Assembly: GCA_004194705.1 (NCBI GenBank)
Contig: SADC01000845.1
Location: forward strand, 310,001-374,000
Length of the DNA: 64,000 bases
Origin: Ditylenchus dipsaci
Taxonomy: Eukaryota; Nematoda; Chromadorea; Rhabditida; Anguinidae
Direction: 5' to 3'
Translations under genes and position numbers: made by a program
Part shown: positions 43,401 through 59,687 of the stretch, one piece after another
Position numbering within the stretch: position 1 is the stretch's first letter
How the letters are laid out: each line of letters begins with the position of its first letter
Notes under the pieces: model-generated
Database searches by the model: none
Seen by the model: only the letters and a program-made list of their open reading frames with translations
What the model was told of the DNA's origin: nothing

Positions 43401-45594
43401 ATAATAATCACTGGATAAAATGACCCTTTTTTCAAAAATGGTCAAAATGTCCCTATTACTCAAATGTCCTTTTTAATTTTTGAGATGGTAGCCCTGCGGT
43501 AAGCCTTCTCCTCCCAAACAACCAAATTATGAAAAATCAAGTTTGTATATTTTGCATCCAAACATACCTAATCTCCACCTAGTCTGTGATTTCAAAGCAT
43601 ATTCGTCTGATTCTTCCCTTGTGATCTGGTATTTTTCTCCTAGATTCTCAGCTGTGATTCCCATTGGCATCTTCGCATGAAGATCAACACCTGAGCTCCA
43701 CAACGAATCTTCGAACTAAAACACAACTGACCAAGGAATTTCGAGAACTGTTTTTTGGTCAGGGACAACCACAGCTCACAAAGTTATTTATAAACGATTA
43801 AATGTAAAATTTTTCGCAGTGGTCTCAAAATATTCTACAAGATAACTATTTTGGTGGTATTTCAATGAGTCAATGATCGATTTTTATTTTTCATATCTGG
43901 GATATAAATGTTTCGCAAATTTAAAACTTTTTTCGTTCCATATTCTTGTTTAGTGACCCTAAATCTAAACGATGAGCCTTGTCTACTTTTCGATTTTTTA
44001 AATAATTTCAAGTGTGACCATGTAAAGTTTTCTAGTTTACAAAACGTTAAATTTCAAAAACATCATCATTAGACGTAGAATAAAAAGGTAATCAGGATCA
44101 AATTTAGCACTTGACAAAGAAACAGTGAACACTATTTTGTGTGATTGAAATACCCCGAAATAGCTAAATTCATTGTTTTTCAACCTTGAAATTTCACAAA
44201 TCAATTGACTACGTTAACATTTAGAGTTATGGTTGTCCTTGATCGGAGACTGACAGTTCAGAATATTTATTTGTTGGATTACACCATGATTAAGCTTTCA
44301 AAAAAACGAAACCTCAATATTAACTCCAAGAGGTGCACCAAAACGCATATTTCTAACAAGATAAGGGGCTTGGGACATTGCTTCTGTTCCTCCAGCTAAA
44401 CTACACTGGAATCTCCACAGATAATTTGCTAAAAAACTTTACTTCTGAATAAACTTATTTTTAAAAAATACCTGCGAAGCACTGATAATTGACTGAAAAC
44501 CCGAGCCACAAAGTCTGTTGACAACCGCAGCTGGTACGTGAACCGGGATTTTGATTCGTAGACCAACATGTCTTGCCAAATATATAGCACATTTCGAAGT
44601 TTGGACAGTGTTACCTCAAAAGACTTTATTTATACTAAATTTAGAGCCCAGATGTTGGCTATTGTGCACTTGGGATGCCTTTTTCCCACTAATTGTAATG
44701 AGTTATCGATTTTTACATATAATCTAATAACGATAAAAAAATTGTTTTCCGATATTTTTTACTAAAAAGTTTTCAATTTGAATGAGGAATGTTGTGCGTA
44801 TTCTTTCTATTCATCAGAACTTTTTAAATCAACATCTACTTTATCAATAGCATATCTGGTAGCCCTAAATTTTAGCTACATTGTGGCAATACCAGAAGTT
44901 TTTTGAAAAATAAAAAAAATTGGTCATTTCAGAGGGACAAATCTGTTTTAGTATCCGCAAACACCCTCCTTATTGTGTTGAGGCCTAAGAGTAACCTCGG
45001 AAAACAGATTTCTTTTTTATCGTTTTCAGTGGGGTTGTATTCGGTCGGTTAACCGAACCGGTCGGTTATCCGAAAACCGGGGGTTTTTTTGGCAAATAAA
45101 CCGAAACCAAAAACCGAGTTTAACATATTTACGACAAAAATTACCGAAAATAAAGTACATGTCGGTTAACAGACCGAAATTTTTGAAAAAACTGGAACCG
45201 AAAACCGGCTTTGAATTTTTTTTTAAGTTTTGTTTTTAAAAACCGACCGATTCAAAAAAACCGACCGAATGCAACCCTACTTTTCAGCGTATGTAAATTG
45301 TTTAGAAAACGTTTTAACACTATTCACAGTTAATAGAAAAGGCTCCCGCCCGAAGTGCATAAGTTCCAAGATGTCTACCGAAAATCACGTGATCCACATT
45401 CTCGCATTGATAGAAGCATTTTTCAAAGCTGCCCTTCCTGCTATTTCCGCCAAATCTGTGGCAGAATAATTTTTAGAGATCCGCCATAAGCACCAAAGGC
45501 TGTTCTCTTTGCACCAACGATGAAAATGCCTATAAGAATATACAAATATTGCATTTCGCGAGTAACAAACTAATCTGTTACCCGCTTTATTCAT
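40439..45594 (-). CDS. ACAA2: 3-ketoacyl-CoA thiolase, mitochondrial type
   Basis: Last step of mitochondrial fatty-acid beta-oxidation: cleaves 3-ketoacyl-CoA with CoA. Exons: 45594-45582 (13 nt, MNKAG), 45529-45389, 44634-44472, 44428-44313, 43715-43568, 41094-40922 and 40876-40439. Signatures: IFIVGAKRTAFGAYGG, the nucleophile Cys in RLCGSGFQS, AGGTEAMSQAP, GCDPTIMGIGPVEA, NEAFACQ, GGAIAMGHPLGASG with the active His, and CIGGGQGIA with the second Cys. GYFKGEIEPI and GCDPTIMGIG point to ACAA2 over ACAT. There are three defects: A5 where A6 is needed at 45470-45474, TGA in frame at 44618-44616, and TTT where TTTT is needed at 44398-44400. I favour assembly error; a decaying copy is the alternative. 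Confidence 0.88.
41430..41480 (+). repeat. tRNA-derived SINE-like tail
   Basis: A perfect B box GGTTCGAATCC (41445) followed by TTATTTTTCC. No A box or cloverleaf upstream, so it is not a tRNA gene. It lies in an ACAA2 intron. Confidence 0.5.
41875..42641. mobile_element. GC-rich hAT-type MITE in an ACAA2 intron
   Basis: Perfect 8-bp duplication GCTAGGTG (41867-41874, 42642-42649). Ends CATAATTG and CAACTATG. Two blocks of GGCGCC/CCGGCGCC repeats surround an AT-rich middle; no transposase. Confidence 0.85.
45030..45279. mobile_element. hAT-type MITE in an ACAA2 intron
   Basis: Ends TGGGGTTGTATTCGGTCGG and the complement of CCGACCGAATGCAACCCTA. Flanks GTTTTCAG and CTTTTCAG match in 7 of 8 bases. 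The interior is rich in AACCGACCG. A fragment of a similar sequence (GGTCGGTTAACCGG) is near 23000. Confidence 0.85.
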
Positions 45595-46070
45595 TAAAAA
45601 AGAAAGTTTCGTGGAAGACCAAATAAAATATTTTTTCTTTTTGAAATGTCCAGACTGTTTAGAACAATAACATTTTTAAACCCCGCTGCTCGCAAAAACA
45701 ATATGCCCTTTTCTGTTTTTTGCCTACATTCTTTGCCTCTATATGGAATTGTCGTGCAAAACCATATGGAAGATAGATTGTTTGTCCTTTTTTGAAAGGA
45801 CACTTTTAATTCACTTCTCATTGCTGAATAGTAGCAGTCTGTCTAACACAACTACAATAAATAAAGATCATTACAAAAACAATAAAATTGCTTTAAAAAA
45901 GTTTTGAACTGCCGCCAACTCGATTATGAATCGCATTCAACAACACATTTGGATGACAAAAGTATTTTTGGATGAAACTAATGATAAATATTTCCCGGAC
46001 TTTGCGATAGAATCTGAATATGAAAATTTTATTTTTGTCGTCTGTTTTTTATAACTGGTTGTGATTATTA

Positions 46071-46241
46071 CAGTCAACTCTCTCTAGAACTGCACTCTAA
46101 TAAACCGGCACTACCAGTCAACTGATTTAGCTGGTCGATAAAGAAATTCAACAAAAGCTTATCCTCACCCCCCCCCCCCCGATAAAACAGCACGCTCGAT
46201 AAACTCTGTCCCGGAAGTGCCGGTCGATCGAGAGTTGACTG
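46071..46241. mobile_element. Pogo/Tigger-like MITE 40 bp before PSMC4
   Basis: TA|CAGTCAACTCTCTC at the left and GAGAGTTGACTG|TA at the right. It contains a poly-C tract. The PSMC4 ATG is at 46282, so the element lies in its promoter or 5' UTR. Confidence 0.85.
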
Positions 46242-46281
46242 TACTAAACAATCCTTTTTAGAATCCTATTTCTACATAATA

Positions 46282-49373
<3,092 letters not shown>

Positions 49374-52300
49374 ATTAGCTCTCGAAATAACTTTTGTTAT
49401 TTATGTCTGTATTACTTTTTTCCTCTACTGAAGTAAAATGGGTTCTTTTGATGTTTTCGGGAGTTGTTTTATAAGATTGTTTGACTTAGGTCACCACTTC
49501 CGCACAGTTCAACATGGTCAACTAACAAGGATTAGTAATTTTTTACTAAGCGGCTCGACAGCAATTACTGTTAGCAAACAAGTAGCCGAGAATATGCTAC
49601 TCTTGCAATCGATACAACATCTTTGGCAGGCAAACTTGCCAAATATTTGCATAAAAGAGTATTCGCTGCTGATCATATTAATCCAATAATTACAAATATT
49701 TTTTCATATTGAAAAGAAATTAAGGTTAGCATTCGAAAATTTCTCAAAAATTACGACTATCTTTTGAGTGCTAGAAAAATTAAAAATATTTTTCATAATT
49801 CGTTGTCAAGAAATAAAAATGTTTTGAGATAAATTTAACACTTTAGCTAAAGCATTTTTTAATTAAAGTATTTCTTTCTAAGAAATCTTCTAAATCTTTT
49901 GGTTTAAGATTTTAGATGTTTGTTTTAAAAACGTGAAGTTTGGTTGTCTAAGCAACAAGAAAATCTTAATTGAAAAATATAGCTCAGAAAAACGTTGGCA
50001 AGACACAAAATTTAGGTTACAAATAAACTTAACTTTCATTTTCACATAAGTATGAAAAACACAAAAGCCACGTACATCAGCCTATTTATCAATAGTTGTA
50101 TCCTGTTCTATGTATAGATGTAGTCTCTTGATGGAGCCTTTCTTATTGACACTATTCTTCAGCAGCCAAAGGTTGCATGGAAGCAATACAAAAATGTGAG
50201 AGACATCAAGACACAACATCAATTTGAAAGACGAACGCGGGTGTAGCTATACTAGAGTCAGAAACGGGGTAGGATTTTGCCGAAATTCCGATTTCGCCAT
50301 AGCCAATTTTAGACTGAAATCTAGTCCTGGATAACACTACTAGGTACTTCCATCTGAGTACCGATACCTAGTCACTGCCTTAATTATTCCTTCTCGGTAA
50401 TACCACCTCTTTACTACCGTCTGAATACTCTAGTGATTATTGTGGTTTAAAATATAAAATCTAAAATATGAAATATCCAGCAACTAAGAGGTCAACTAAA
50501 GTCTAAGCTTTTGCAGCAGCTACAGAAAAGTTTAAAATTTTTTTTGAAAACTAAAAGTCTTTTGTCATAATACCATATAACTTCTGTTAGAAGTTAGGCA
50601 GGTTACCCTCTGAAAAAATAAGCACTTCAACTTTGAAAGTCTGCATATAGGCGAAGAGTGAAAAAGTTTCAAAGCTGTTATTGCGTTTCATTAAGTTTTA
50701 AGAGCTCTACTGATACCGAATTTTTCGATGTTGCGCTCACACTCAGAAATCTGGAGATCGACCCAAAACTTTTCTATTTCTGGAGGTTTGAAAATAGAAG
50801 ACTACATCCTTCTAATAGAGGTTTCACAATAAAATGAGTTTATATTCCACTCCTAATGTTACTCTTTCAAACCTTCAAAAAAATAATTTGTCTTTGAATT
50901 TGAAAAAGAGTCTGAATTTGTGAATTTTATCTTTGATAAACCGTTCTTCTAAAACCAATAAATTGGTTAATCGGTCAAGTGCTTTATATTTACAAGTGAA
51001 ATGTAGGTAAAGGCTTTTCATTTGCCTCTATCGCTCTGTTCCATAATAGCTACTACTGTTACATCACAACCAATTCAAAGTGCATTCGACAAGAGACAAT
51101 TTCCACAAAAGGTACCGCATCACTCACCAAAAAAAGGCGACGTTCAAGTTACATAAACACATACATAAACATTTTTTCTTGCGAGCAGATAGTCACAATT
51201 TAGGCAAACAGATTTCACATTGCAAACCCAGGGTAATCAACAATATCTTAACATATCTTTGTAAATGTGCTAAAATAGGAATAGTAAACCCAAAAAATGA
51301 GTGATCTATGGTATTGATTTTGCTATTTATCTTATCCCCATGCCAGGCATTTGCTTAATCAATTGAAGAGTGATCATGGATGCATGGTTGAGAGGCAGGT
51401 TGAGGCGAGCGTGTACCCTATGTCCTGTTTGATGCTCCTGACTTGTACCAGCCATTGGTGGATGGAGATGCTAGAGCATTTGATTTGCAAAATTATGGCA
51501 TTATGAGACTATTTATTATAGGAAGCCTTTTCATTATAATTCAGAGCATAGAAGTTTTGTGTATATTGCCACTAGATTTGCCGACTGTTGGATATGGTGC
51601 GTTTGTTTAACTAGAGCCGATATAAAGCTAAATTCTGTGTCATTCGTTTTATTTGCTTCTTATTTAATGTGCTTATTCGTTTAGTCTAAGGGTTATTTTA
51701 TTTTTTTATATTATATCCATGTGTTTAATCATAAAAATTTAGGAATTTTTTAAATTGTTTAAATTTTTCAAATTACTTGAGTTCTGTTAACATAATATTT
51801 TGCAGGTTTTGCATTACTACTTTTTGAGACATTATATTTTCAACAAGGTTCGTAAAAATGCATTTTACTTTTTAAGACCCAAATCTCTCCAAGCCGCCTT
51901 CCAATCTTTTTTATTTCTAAATTTTTATGTCAAAATCTTTTCAATCCAAATTTCAAACAGTTAGGTTTAATGATAATCACAATGTCTTTTTTGCGTGGAA
52001 AATTTGAGAATTCTGTTATTATAAGAAATTCACCCTATTCAATAAAAATAGTCATCATAAATATTTTTGTGGATTTTTTCATTAAATAAATTTAAATTTT
52101 AAATATTTATAGTACATTTCTGCCAAAAAAGGTCTCTCTTTAGCTGGTTCTGACGACTTTTCTACACATTTATGAAACTTTTTGCAAATTCGTTTTGAGT
52201 GATCAAGTCTCAAAGATTAGAAAGATTCAAGCGTTAAATGATTAATGCCTTTGAAAAGCTAACTCTTGATAGTAAGTAAGTACTGATAGTAAGTACAGTC

Positions 52301-55127
52301 GAGTCTCTCACTAACATACTCCCCTATTAACATACGGGTGCCTAAGGTTTGGTTGGTTTGTTTGAAATTAATGCAGAATTACCTCCCCATTAACATACAC
52401 CTCTCATTAACATACGGCTAGGCTCGGTCTCAAGGGTGTATGTTAATGAGAGACTCGACTGTACCCTTACTTGCAAACTGTATTTTAAAAAATTCCAAAT
52501 TTTTATTTACAAAATATTATACTTCACATTTTAGTTACAGTTCAGTTTTGTATTGAGAAGAATTGGGGACTGGTTGAGAGGATATACAAAGTTTATTAGT
52601 TCTGATTGCTCAAAAGTTCGATTGGTTCTTATCATAAATCTAGATTAAGCGATCATTTTTGTTCAAAATAACTTAAGAATTGATTTATATTTAAGATTTC
52701 TTGAATATGCCTCTATAAGGGGCTTGACTTAGCAGGTGATCAACCAGACCAACAAACAAGCCATATGTACTAGTTGTTAGGCAAGCAGAGCACAATAATA
52801 AAATCTCATACGACGAATAAAAATCGATTTTGCCTTCTAAGGTTGGCTTTTAAAATTTTTTAGATGTCTTTTCAACGCACAATCAAACCCTAGATTAGGC
52901 TCTACCTCCTTAACTTCAACGCTTCGCTCAATTTTTATTGCATTTAATTCAGTTGTTTTTGGTGAGCCTGATGGAAAATCGCAAGGATTTCGCAGGATGT
53001 TTCTGCAAATTAATAAAGTTTTGTAGTTAAAAACTCTTAATTTTCAATAAGCTATCGCCTTTTTTGAAAAATGTTGTTTAACAGCTTTTTCTAAACTATT
53101 ACAAAACTAGATAAAAAACTACCGATTTTTTTTGTTCAAATTAAGGTCAATTTTTTAAATTTTTTCACAAATTTTTTATTTTAGAATCTTAATAAAAAAT
53201 ATAGAAAATATTTTGTTAAAAATTGGTATTTTTTACCTTTTTTTCCAGAAAACGCGCCCCTACCCCCGAAAAAAATACCAGTTTCATTATTCCTGAAAAA
53301 CTAATATTTTCAAAAATCTGTTCCAAATTGCAAAATGCTGAAAAACAGCCCTTTTAAACTAAAAATAGTTTATGTTCGCTTCACAAATTTAATTTGCCGA
53401 TATTTGCAGCATCACAGTCTAATTTATACAATCATATTTGAGCAAGTCTTGCCCAAATTTCCGGCTTTTGTCTCTATTAATCCTTGCTGGCCTTTGACTT
53501 CCTTTAGCTTGAAGTAACTTAATCCTTCATATATTCTACTGTTAAACTGCTCAAATATTGAAATTATTCAAATAAAAATGTTTAAATTGTAAGAAAGTCT
53601 AAAACTATTATCTTATGTCCTCAAGTGTCTCACTTACCAGTTTTTAAGTTACAGTCTTGTTACAATAAGAAAAAAAGAGGCGGAGTGTAAGTCTATCCTC
53701 TTTCTTCTTTTCTGTTTGTCAATTGTTTAAAGAATAATAACCAATCACAGCTTAGCTTATTTTAAGCCAGTTTAGTGGGCTGAGAGCTCTTGTTGAGTTT
53801 TTTGCTTTTTGTTTTATCTGATTTAACATGTTTTCTTAGACGTCACAAAACCAATAATTTGAAATTTTTAAATTTGTCGAAAATAATAACGTTCTAAAAA
53901 GATTATCTTTTTCATGATAGTTGCAGATACTTGTATAATAATATATATGTATACTTAATTTTTGATTTTTAGTTTTTGGTAAGTAAGTTTTAAGGTTTTA
54001 TTAGTAAATCTTTACTTTCACGTAACTTGTCTTGCAGAAAAGAGGGATTCGTTAAGCAACAAGTCACTTTGTAATTGTCTTTCTGCATAGTAATACACCT
54101 AGATTTTTGAAATATTTGGCCGAAAGTTGTTTCTCAGTGTAGTTCCGAATATCTAGACATATACAAAGCGGGTATTTTCTTTTTGATTTATATAAGTTAA
54201 TGATTTTATATCATCTTAGCCCCTATCTCTTTCTCGATATTTCCTCCTATTTTCGAGATGAACTTAGGTATGGATGTTTTTCTGCCTAAATTTGTCTAAC
54301 CACCTAAGAGATCACACATACTATTTCTCTTATTTGTGAAGCATGTGTATTATAAGCTGCTACCTTCTCGTTTGAAATCTAAAAAAATCATGTTGACAAA
54401 GCTCTCTATTTTGCGCGATCGAAAAAGCGAGAAGAGCCTATTTTAATAACACAACCTTTATTTAAAAATCTCAGTTCTGGCCAAATTATTTAGCTCTTGG
54501 TTAAACTGCTCGGTGTTTACTCTCCAGAACCGCCAAAAAGTCTATTTTAGGGCAGAGTCTCATATTTTGCCACTGTCCATGTTGAAAACATGTTGAAGAA
54601 ATAGCCAAAAAGACATCCAAAAAGACCTCAAATAGTGTCCTCTATTATTCCCTCAGCCTTCCAATACAGCTTCTCTTTTTAAATTTTTTAATTATTGGAC
54701 TGCTGAATTACCATCGGACTACCTAATTTCCAATGGAACACTAAATCGTTTTTGGACTATTAAACTTCCATTGGACCACTAAAGTGCAATTAACTCATTT
54801 TTTTCTTTTAACACGCTTTTAAAAATTCTTTAAATATATGTTCCAGACTCCGGAAAAGTGCGCAAGATATTTTTTAGTCCTGGCTAATGCTGACCTACAC
54901 TGAGACTAAGCCTTTAAACGAGGGTGCTATCTTTATGAAAAAAGATTTTTAGGGAGAAGGTTTGTATTCGCTACCAGCGCCAAAAAATTTATCTTATGCA
55001 AAAAAAAATAATTACATTTGTTTATTTAATTTGCATATATTTATGTGAAATACATATTATCAAACGCTTTTTTAGGTTATACCAACACAAAAACCCAGCT
55101 CAACTGGTATCGTTCATCAACAAAACA
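49374..55127. other. Gene-poor region between PSMC4 and the homeobox gene
   Basis: About 5.7 kb, AT-rich, with no exon series I can support. It contains a pogo-like MITE (52296-52461) and, near 54885, an end of the TAGGCCAG-type dispersed repeat. Homeobox promoter and enhancers may lie here. Confidence 0.5.
52296..52461. mobile_element. Pogo/Tigger-like MITE
   Basis: TA|CAGTCGAGTCTCTCACTAAC at the left and TTAATGAGAGACTCGACTG|TA at the right: 166 bp, near-perfect inverted ends. Confidence 0.9.
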
Positions 55128-58100
55128 ATGGACAACAATTTCGACAATATATTAGATTCTGACATTAACTGCAGCCCTACAGCAATGGCAACCCCAACCA
55201 ACATATTTCCTCTTAACCAACAGTTTTCTTCCCTCAACAGTTTGTTCCCAGAAACATCCACCAGCAACGGTTTCCTCAACACAGCATATCAGCAAGTAAC
55301 TTGTTTGATGAGCGCTAGCAATTCCACCCCAGCGTCCAGCATGTTGTCGCAGCTCCAATTGCCTAACGTTTCTGCTCCCACGATTCCGCTTGAGTCCACA
55401 CATCTTCATCAGATTCGCCGTCAGCAGATTCCTTTCTCGCCTTTCAAGCAGCTGCCAGAACTTGCAAAACAACAATAATGATATGATAAGCCAACTAGTG
55501 AATGCAGGTAGAATGTCGCCACAACAGCTGTATTTGTCCTATAGTGCAGCTGCAGCCGCTGCTGCAGCTTACAATGGATTTTTGAAACAACATCAACAAA
55601 ATTTATCATCAGGTGCAGATGCTGGGATTATGAACTTCATGCAAAACCCATGCTCTTCCAACCTTGGTATTTTCGAACCACCTATGCTGACTACTAGCAG
55701 TGCTGATCTGGGCATGCCCAATATTGGTGGAGGAATTTTTATCACTGGGAATGGAAAAAGTAAGTTGGGGGCTTGAATCAATTTTATTTCAAAAAATTTT
55801 CTTTGAAACTTTTATGCAAAAAAACGGTATTCACACACTCCTCAATTTTTTACATGGTCCATCTATTAATTTTTTTACTTTGTGATTAGGCGTAGGGTAA
55901 GTTCAGACATATTTTATGGCTCATTCACGTACTTTAAGTTTGGATCTTGGTAACAGTTTTTTTCCTTTTTATCAGAGAGTCATATATTTTAATAAATTTT
56001 CTTAAAGTGATAACATTATTCGGTATTCCAACGATTCTAGTTTTTAATGACATATCATTTGCTGCAACATGCTTGTGAAATTTGACACACGAAATTAAAA
56101 GTATGATACAAATCAGGGAATGTAATTTATTTTCTGATTTGTGTCATACTTTTAATCTTTTGTGCCACATTTTGAAAGCATGTTTCAACAAATGATATAT
56201 TATTAGAAAATAGAATCGTAGGCTTACCAAATGGTGTTATAAATTTGTAACTATTTATTAAAATATATTCTTCTTTGGCTAAAAGAAACAAATTGTTACC
56301 AATATTTGAACTCAAACTCGAAATACGTGAATGAGCTATCACTTACTGCATAAGAAATAAAAACATGTATGACGCTATCCTCACATACTATGACCTGCTT
56401 GGTCGTTCAGAAACCAGTGGTCGTTCAGAAACCCGGAGTTGGAGTATTTGGCATCGTGAACACACTTTACTCCACTCCAACGTGATCACGAAGTCGGAGT
56501 TGGAGTTGAAGCATTTTTGATCAGTGAAGACATTGTATGCCGGAAATCGGTATATTTCGCCCCTCTATGAGCTATTAGGGGTGGCAGCCTTGCAACTATG
56601 AGTCTGAATAATCAAAAGCTTGAAAAATAATTTTTTTTGACAAAAACCGATCAGAGATACTCCAATTCCAACTCCGACTTCGTGAACACGTTGGAGTTGG
56701 AGTATTTTGCATCGTGAACACCCCTTACTTCGACTCCAACTCTAACTGCGGGTTTCTGAACGAGTCATAACAACAGAGTGCACCAAAAAAAATTGAATAA
56801 GTTAGTTGGGTTGTCCTTAAATGGTAAAAACATCTGTTCATCTAAATTAAACGAAATTATTCAGCTGTGAGAGGCAAAACTGACGGTGAAGTGCGAAAGA
56901 ACAGAAGAAATCGCACAGCTTTCAACGAATTCCAACTAGAAGAGCTTGAGAAGTGCTTTAAAATGAGTCACTATCCTGACTTGACTGTTCGTGAAAGGGT
57001 TTCCCAGTTGATCAACTTGCCTGAAGCTAAAGTTCAGGTTGCTATTTCTTGTTACATCTTTAAGTTTTTTTATTGCTCTTGAGCTACGGTCTTAAGTTTT
57101 GGCAACTGTTTCTCTGACAATAGCTTAAGCACATATTTAAACTGCTTAGTAGCCTGGGAGAGCGGATTACCCCGATTAGTTGACTGAAAACACGGATTAG
57201 CTATAAGGAGCATGGCCCTCTGATTGAATTTCCCCGATTAAGGGGCAGGGGGAGGGGAGGTGTAAGCCGATAACTGATGTTGAGGGTTAAGAGCGAGAAA
57301 TAGTCTACTGTACTAGTAGTTTTCTTATTTTATTTATCATCATCATTAGTGTGTGTGCAGTTGGTAATCCATCAGACAAACAACAACACAATTGATTTGC
57401 TAAATGGCTGCAAGGCTACCACGACTGAACAAACAAATTTTGCATTTGTCTTCCAAATTTGGATCGATCCACACTAAAAATAATTTTCATATTTTCTTTT
57501 TAATTTTGGAAACACTGGTTACACCTAAAAACTTTGTTTCACAGAAACAGTCACATTAATGGAGCATCCCGTGCGTTACATGTAGAAAAGCCGAAGACCA
57601 ACATTTCTTTTCTTTTCGACAAATGTTTACATTCGTTCTCGTCTAAATTTTTTAAGTTTTCTGCCTAGATTTTCGAATTAGTATAAAGTCATAAATATCA
57701 AATTTGAAAAAGAATTGCTGGTCCTCGCTTTAACTTTTGAAATGCGTGGGCATGCTCCTTTGAATATTTCCCGAGAATAAAAAACTCGATATATATTTTA
57801 GAACACAGTTTTTTCCGTTTCTCGACATCTTCGGCCGATTCAAAAGTCATAAATGAGCAGTTTGACTGCATCTCAAATTCTCGGCATCTAAACTGATTCA
57901 ATAGAGATTTTATACCATCGATTACATGATACTCTTTGGTGGTAGCTTGGTTTATTTTTTCGGGTCAGAAAATCATAATTTTGGGAACGATGGGCTCTTG
58001 TGATAATGAAAATTTTGAGGTATACAAGGGAATTGTATAGTCTAGCCAAATTCACAGAAAGAATATGGTAAATTGCAAGATTCTTATTTGTAGTACTTCA

Positions 58101-58954
58101 AAATAGAACTTTGCGCAACCTTATCCATTTATACAAGACTCAATTACCAAAGCACTTGACCGTCACAAGCCTTACTTCCATATTTTTTGAAACAAAAGGT
58201 TACTTTACACACACCGACAAGCCGATTAAACTCATTAATAATAGCAACATTACAAACACAATACAGAACATCAATTTCAAGAGTCAAAAAGGTATGTTGA
58301 GCAAATAGTGCTGTAGATTGCCTCTTTCGGTGCACTGCTGGTCTAGGATTACATTGTCTTTAGTCAATCCATCAAAACGCCACTTGATTAAGTGCACCAA
58401 ACTAATTTTCGGCATTCTACAGGTATGGCTCAAAAACAGAAGAGCCAAGCACCGAAAACATTTGAGAAACCTGCCATTGGACGAAGAGCCAGTCAGCCCC
58501 ACACAATTTCAAATAAATCAACTGCAAAAGAAGCTGACTAAGGAAAACTCTGTGATATGTGAGTATTAACGCGGAATTCTCATGTTAAATATTTGTTGTT
58601 GGAAAAATTATCGATGCCCTAATTTTCAGCCTGGAATCCAGCAAATGCAGCTTTTGCAGCTAGTCTATATCCAATGCTTTCCAATGGCTTTTCTCCTCAA
58701 CAATCTTTTGGGAACAAGAATTTAATGTCACCTCAGGTAAATTTTTTGGTATTTAATAAAAAAAATCAAATTTCGATAGTTAAAAGTCCATTTAAATAGT
58801 AAGATAAAACTGTATATTAAAATTTAACTGGTCTAAGGAGGCCCTTCTCAAAAAAAATCGCTGTTTTTAATAAAATTAAAATTTTGTATTTTAGAACAGT
58901 TCACAAAGTTTGCTGGATAATTTGATCAACGCGAATCCCTCGTATACCCTTTAA
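55128..58954 (+). CDS. Paired-class K50 homeobox transcription factor, Dmbx-like
   Basis: Exons 55128-55367, 55459-55759, 56865-57037, 58423-58558, 58630-58736 and 58895-58954 join in phase to about 338 residues. The N-terminal half is Asn/Ser/Gln-rich with an Ala run (about residue 110). The homeodomain (roughly 193-252) has [39 protein letters not shown] and [14 protein letters not shown]. The intron at HD 46/47 is the usual paired-class site. Lys50 plus RTAF, RER, NLPEA match Dmbx best; Otx, Gsc and Pitx also have Lys50. Leu49 in place of Phe49 is unusual. The reading frame changes near 55458: I model a 91-bp intron (GTTTCT...TGCCAG), but one extra A at 55463-55470 would explain it too. 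Confidence 0.8.
56390..56768. mobile_element. MITE with GGAGTTGGAGT hexamers in homeobox intron
   Basis: Ends ATGAC...TCGTTCAGAAACC and GGGTTTCTGAACGAGTCAT. The core (CCGGAAATCGGTATATTTCG, TTGCAACTATGAGTCTGAA) is the same as in 61634-61993 but in the opposite orientation. Confidence 0.85.
57555..57775. repeat. Dispersed element copy in the homeobox intron
   Basis: Reverse complement of the left part of 60918-61408: shared GAGCATGCCC, GCGAGGACCAGCAA, GACGARAACGAATGT and TGTAACGCA blocks. The rest of the 1.4-kb intron 57038-58422 shows nothing else I can name. Confidence 0.6.
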
Positions 58955-59687
58955 AGTCAAACCAGCTGGAAAATGTGAAGCGGCCAAGCATAAAAATTAC
59001 AGGAATACATATAACTTTTTGTTGGTTTAACTACAAAAAATATATAAATTTCTATAAATTCCGAGGCATTGAACACCATAAAGTAAAAGTTTCTATTCGT
59101 CAGTTACAGTATTCTTTTAATTATACCCCAAGAAAGTTGTCTTTAACGGTAAAATATCGATTTGCGAGACTATTTTGACCTAACTTTTAATTTTTTTAAT
59201 TAAAAATTACGATTTTGCGGTAAATGTTTTCAGAAGGTCACCTCTAACAATATGTCTTTCTAAATTCGAATCCGGTGAAATCATTTTTTACTCAGGGAGG
59301 TGATATAGATTTTAAAGTAGGGAAGTGGTGCGCTACTAAAAGCAGCAATATCTTAGCTCTGTGCAGTTTTTCAAAAAAAAATTGTTGAGGACTTAATTAG
59401 GCACTTTTACAGTGTTCAAAAAATTTACAAAATCAAAAATATCAATTAATTTTGAATCAATACGAGGAATAATTAGAGGAATACTGTATATGTTTTTCTT
59501 ATTTCACTGCATTTTAATTATTGTTTATGTGATTACTATTTTGCCACTATATTTTTGTTGCGCATCATACAATATTTTGTTCAGAAATTTATTCAAAGCT
59601 TAATCATGTTAGACCAATAACACAATTTTCATTTTTAACAAGTATAATCTGAACATTCAAATACATTTAAACGTCTACCCGAACATA

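Noticed and set aside
40439..45594. Calling the thiolase ACAT1/ACAT2 (acetoacetyl-CoA thiolase)
   Set aside because: GCDPTIMGIGPVEA, the DQHPRETTLEEL-like block and CIGGGQGIA fit ACAA2 better than ACAT.
49438..49689. 83-codon open frame after PSMC4
   Set aside because: No family resemblance, no splice partners and AT-rich composition; likely chance.
59412..59603. Hydrophobic 63-codon open frame
   Set aside because: AT-rich codons (Phe, Ile, Tyr, Leu) give chance hydrophobicity; no homology or context.
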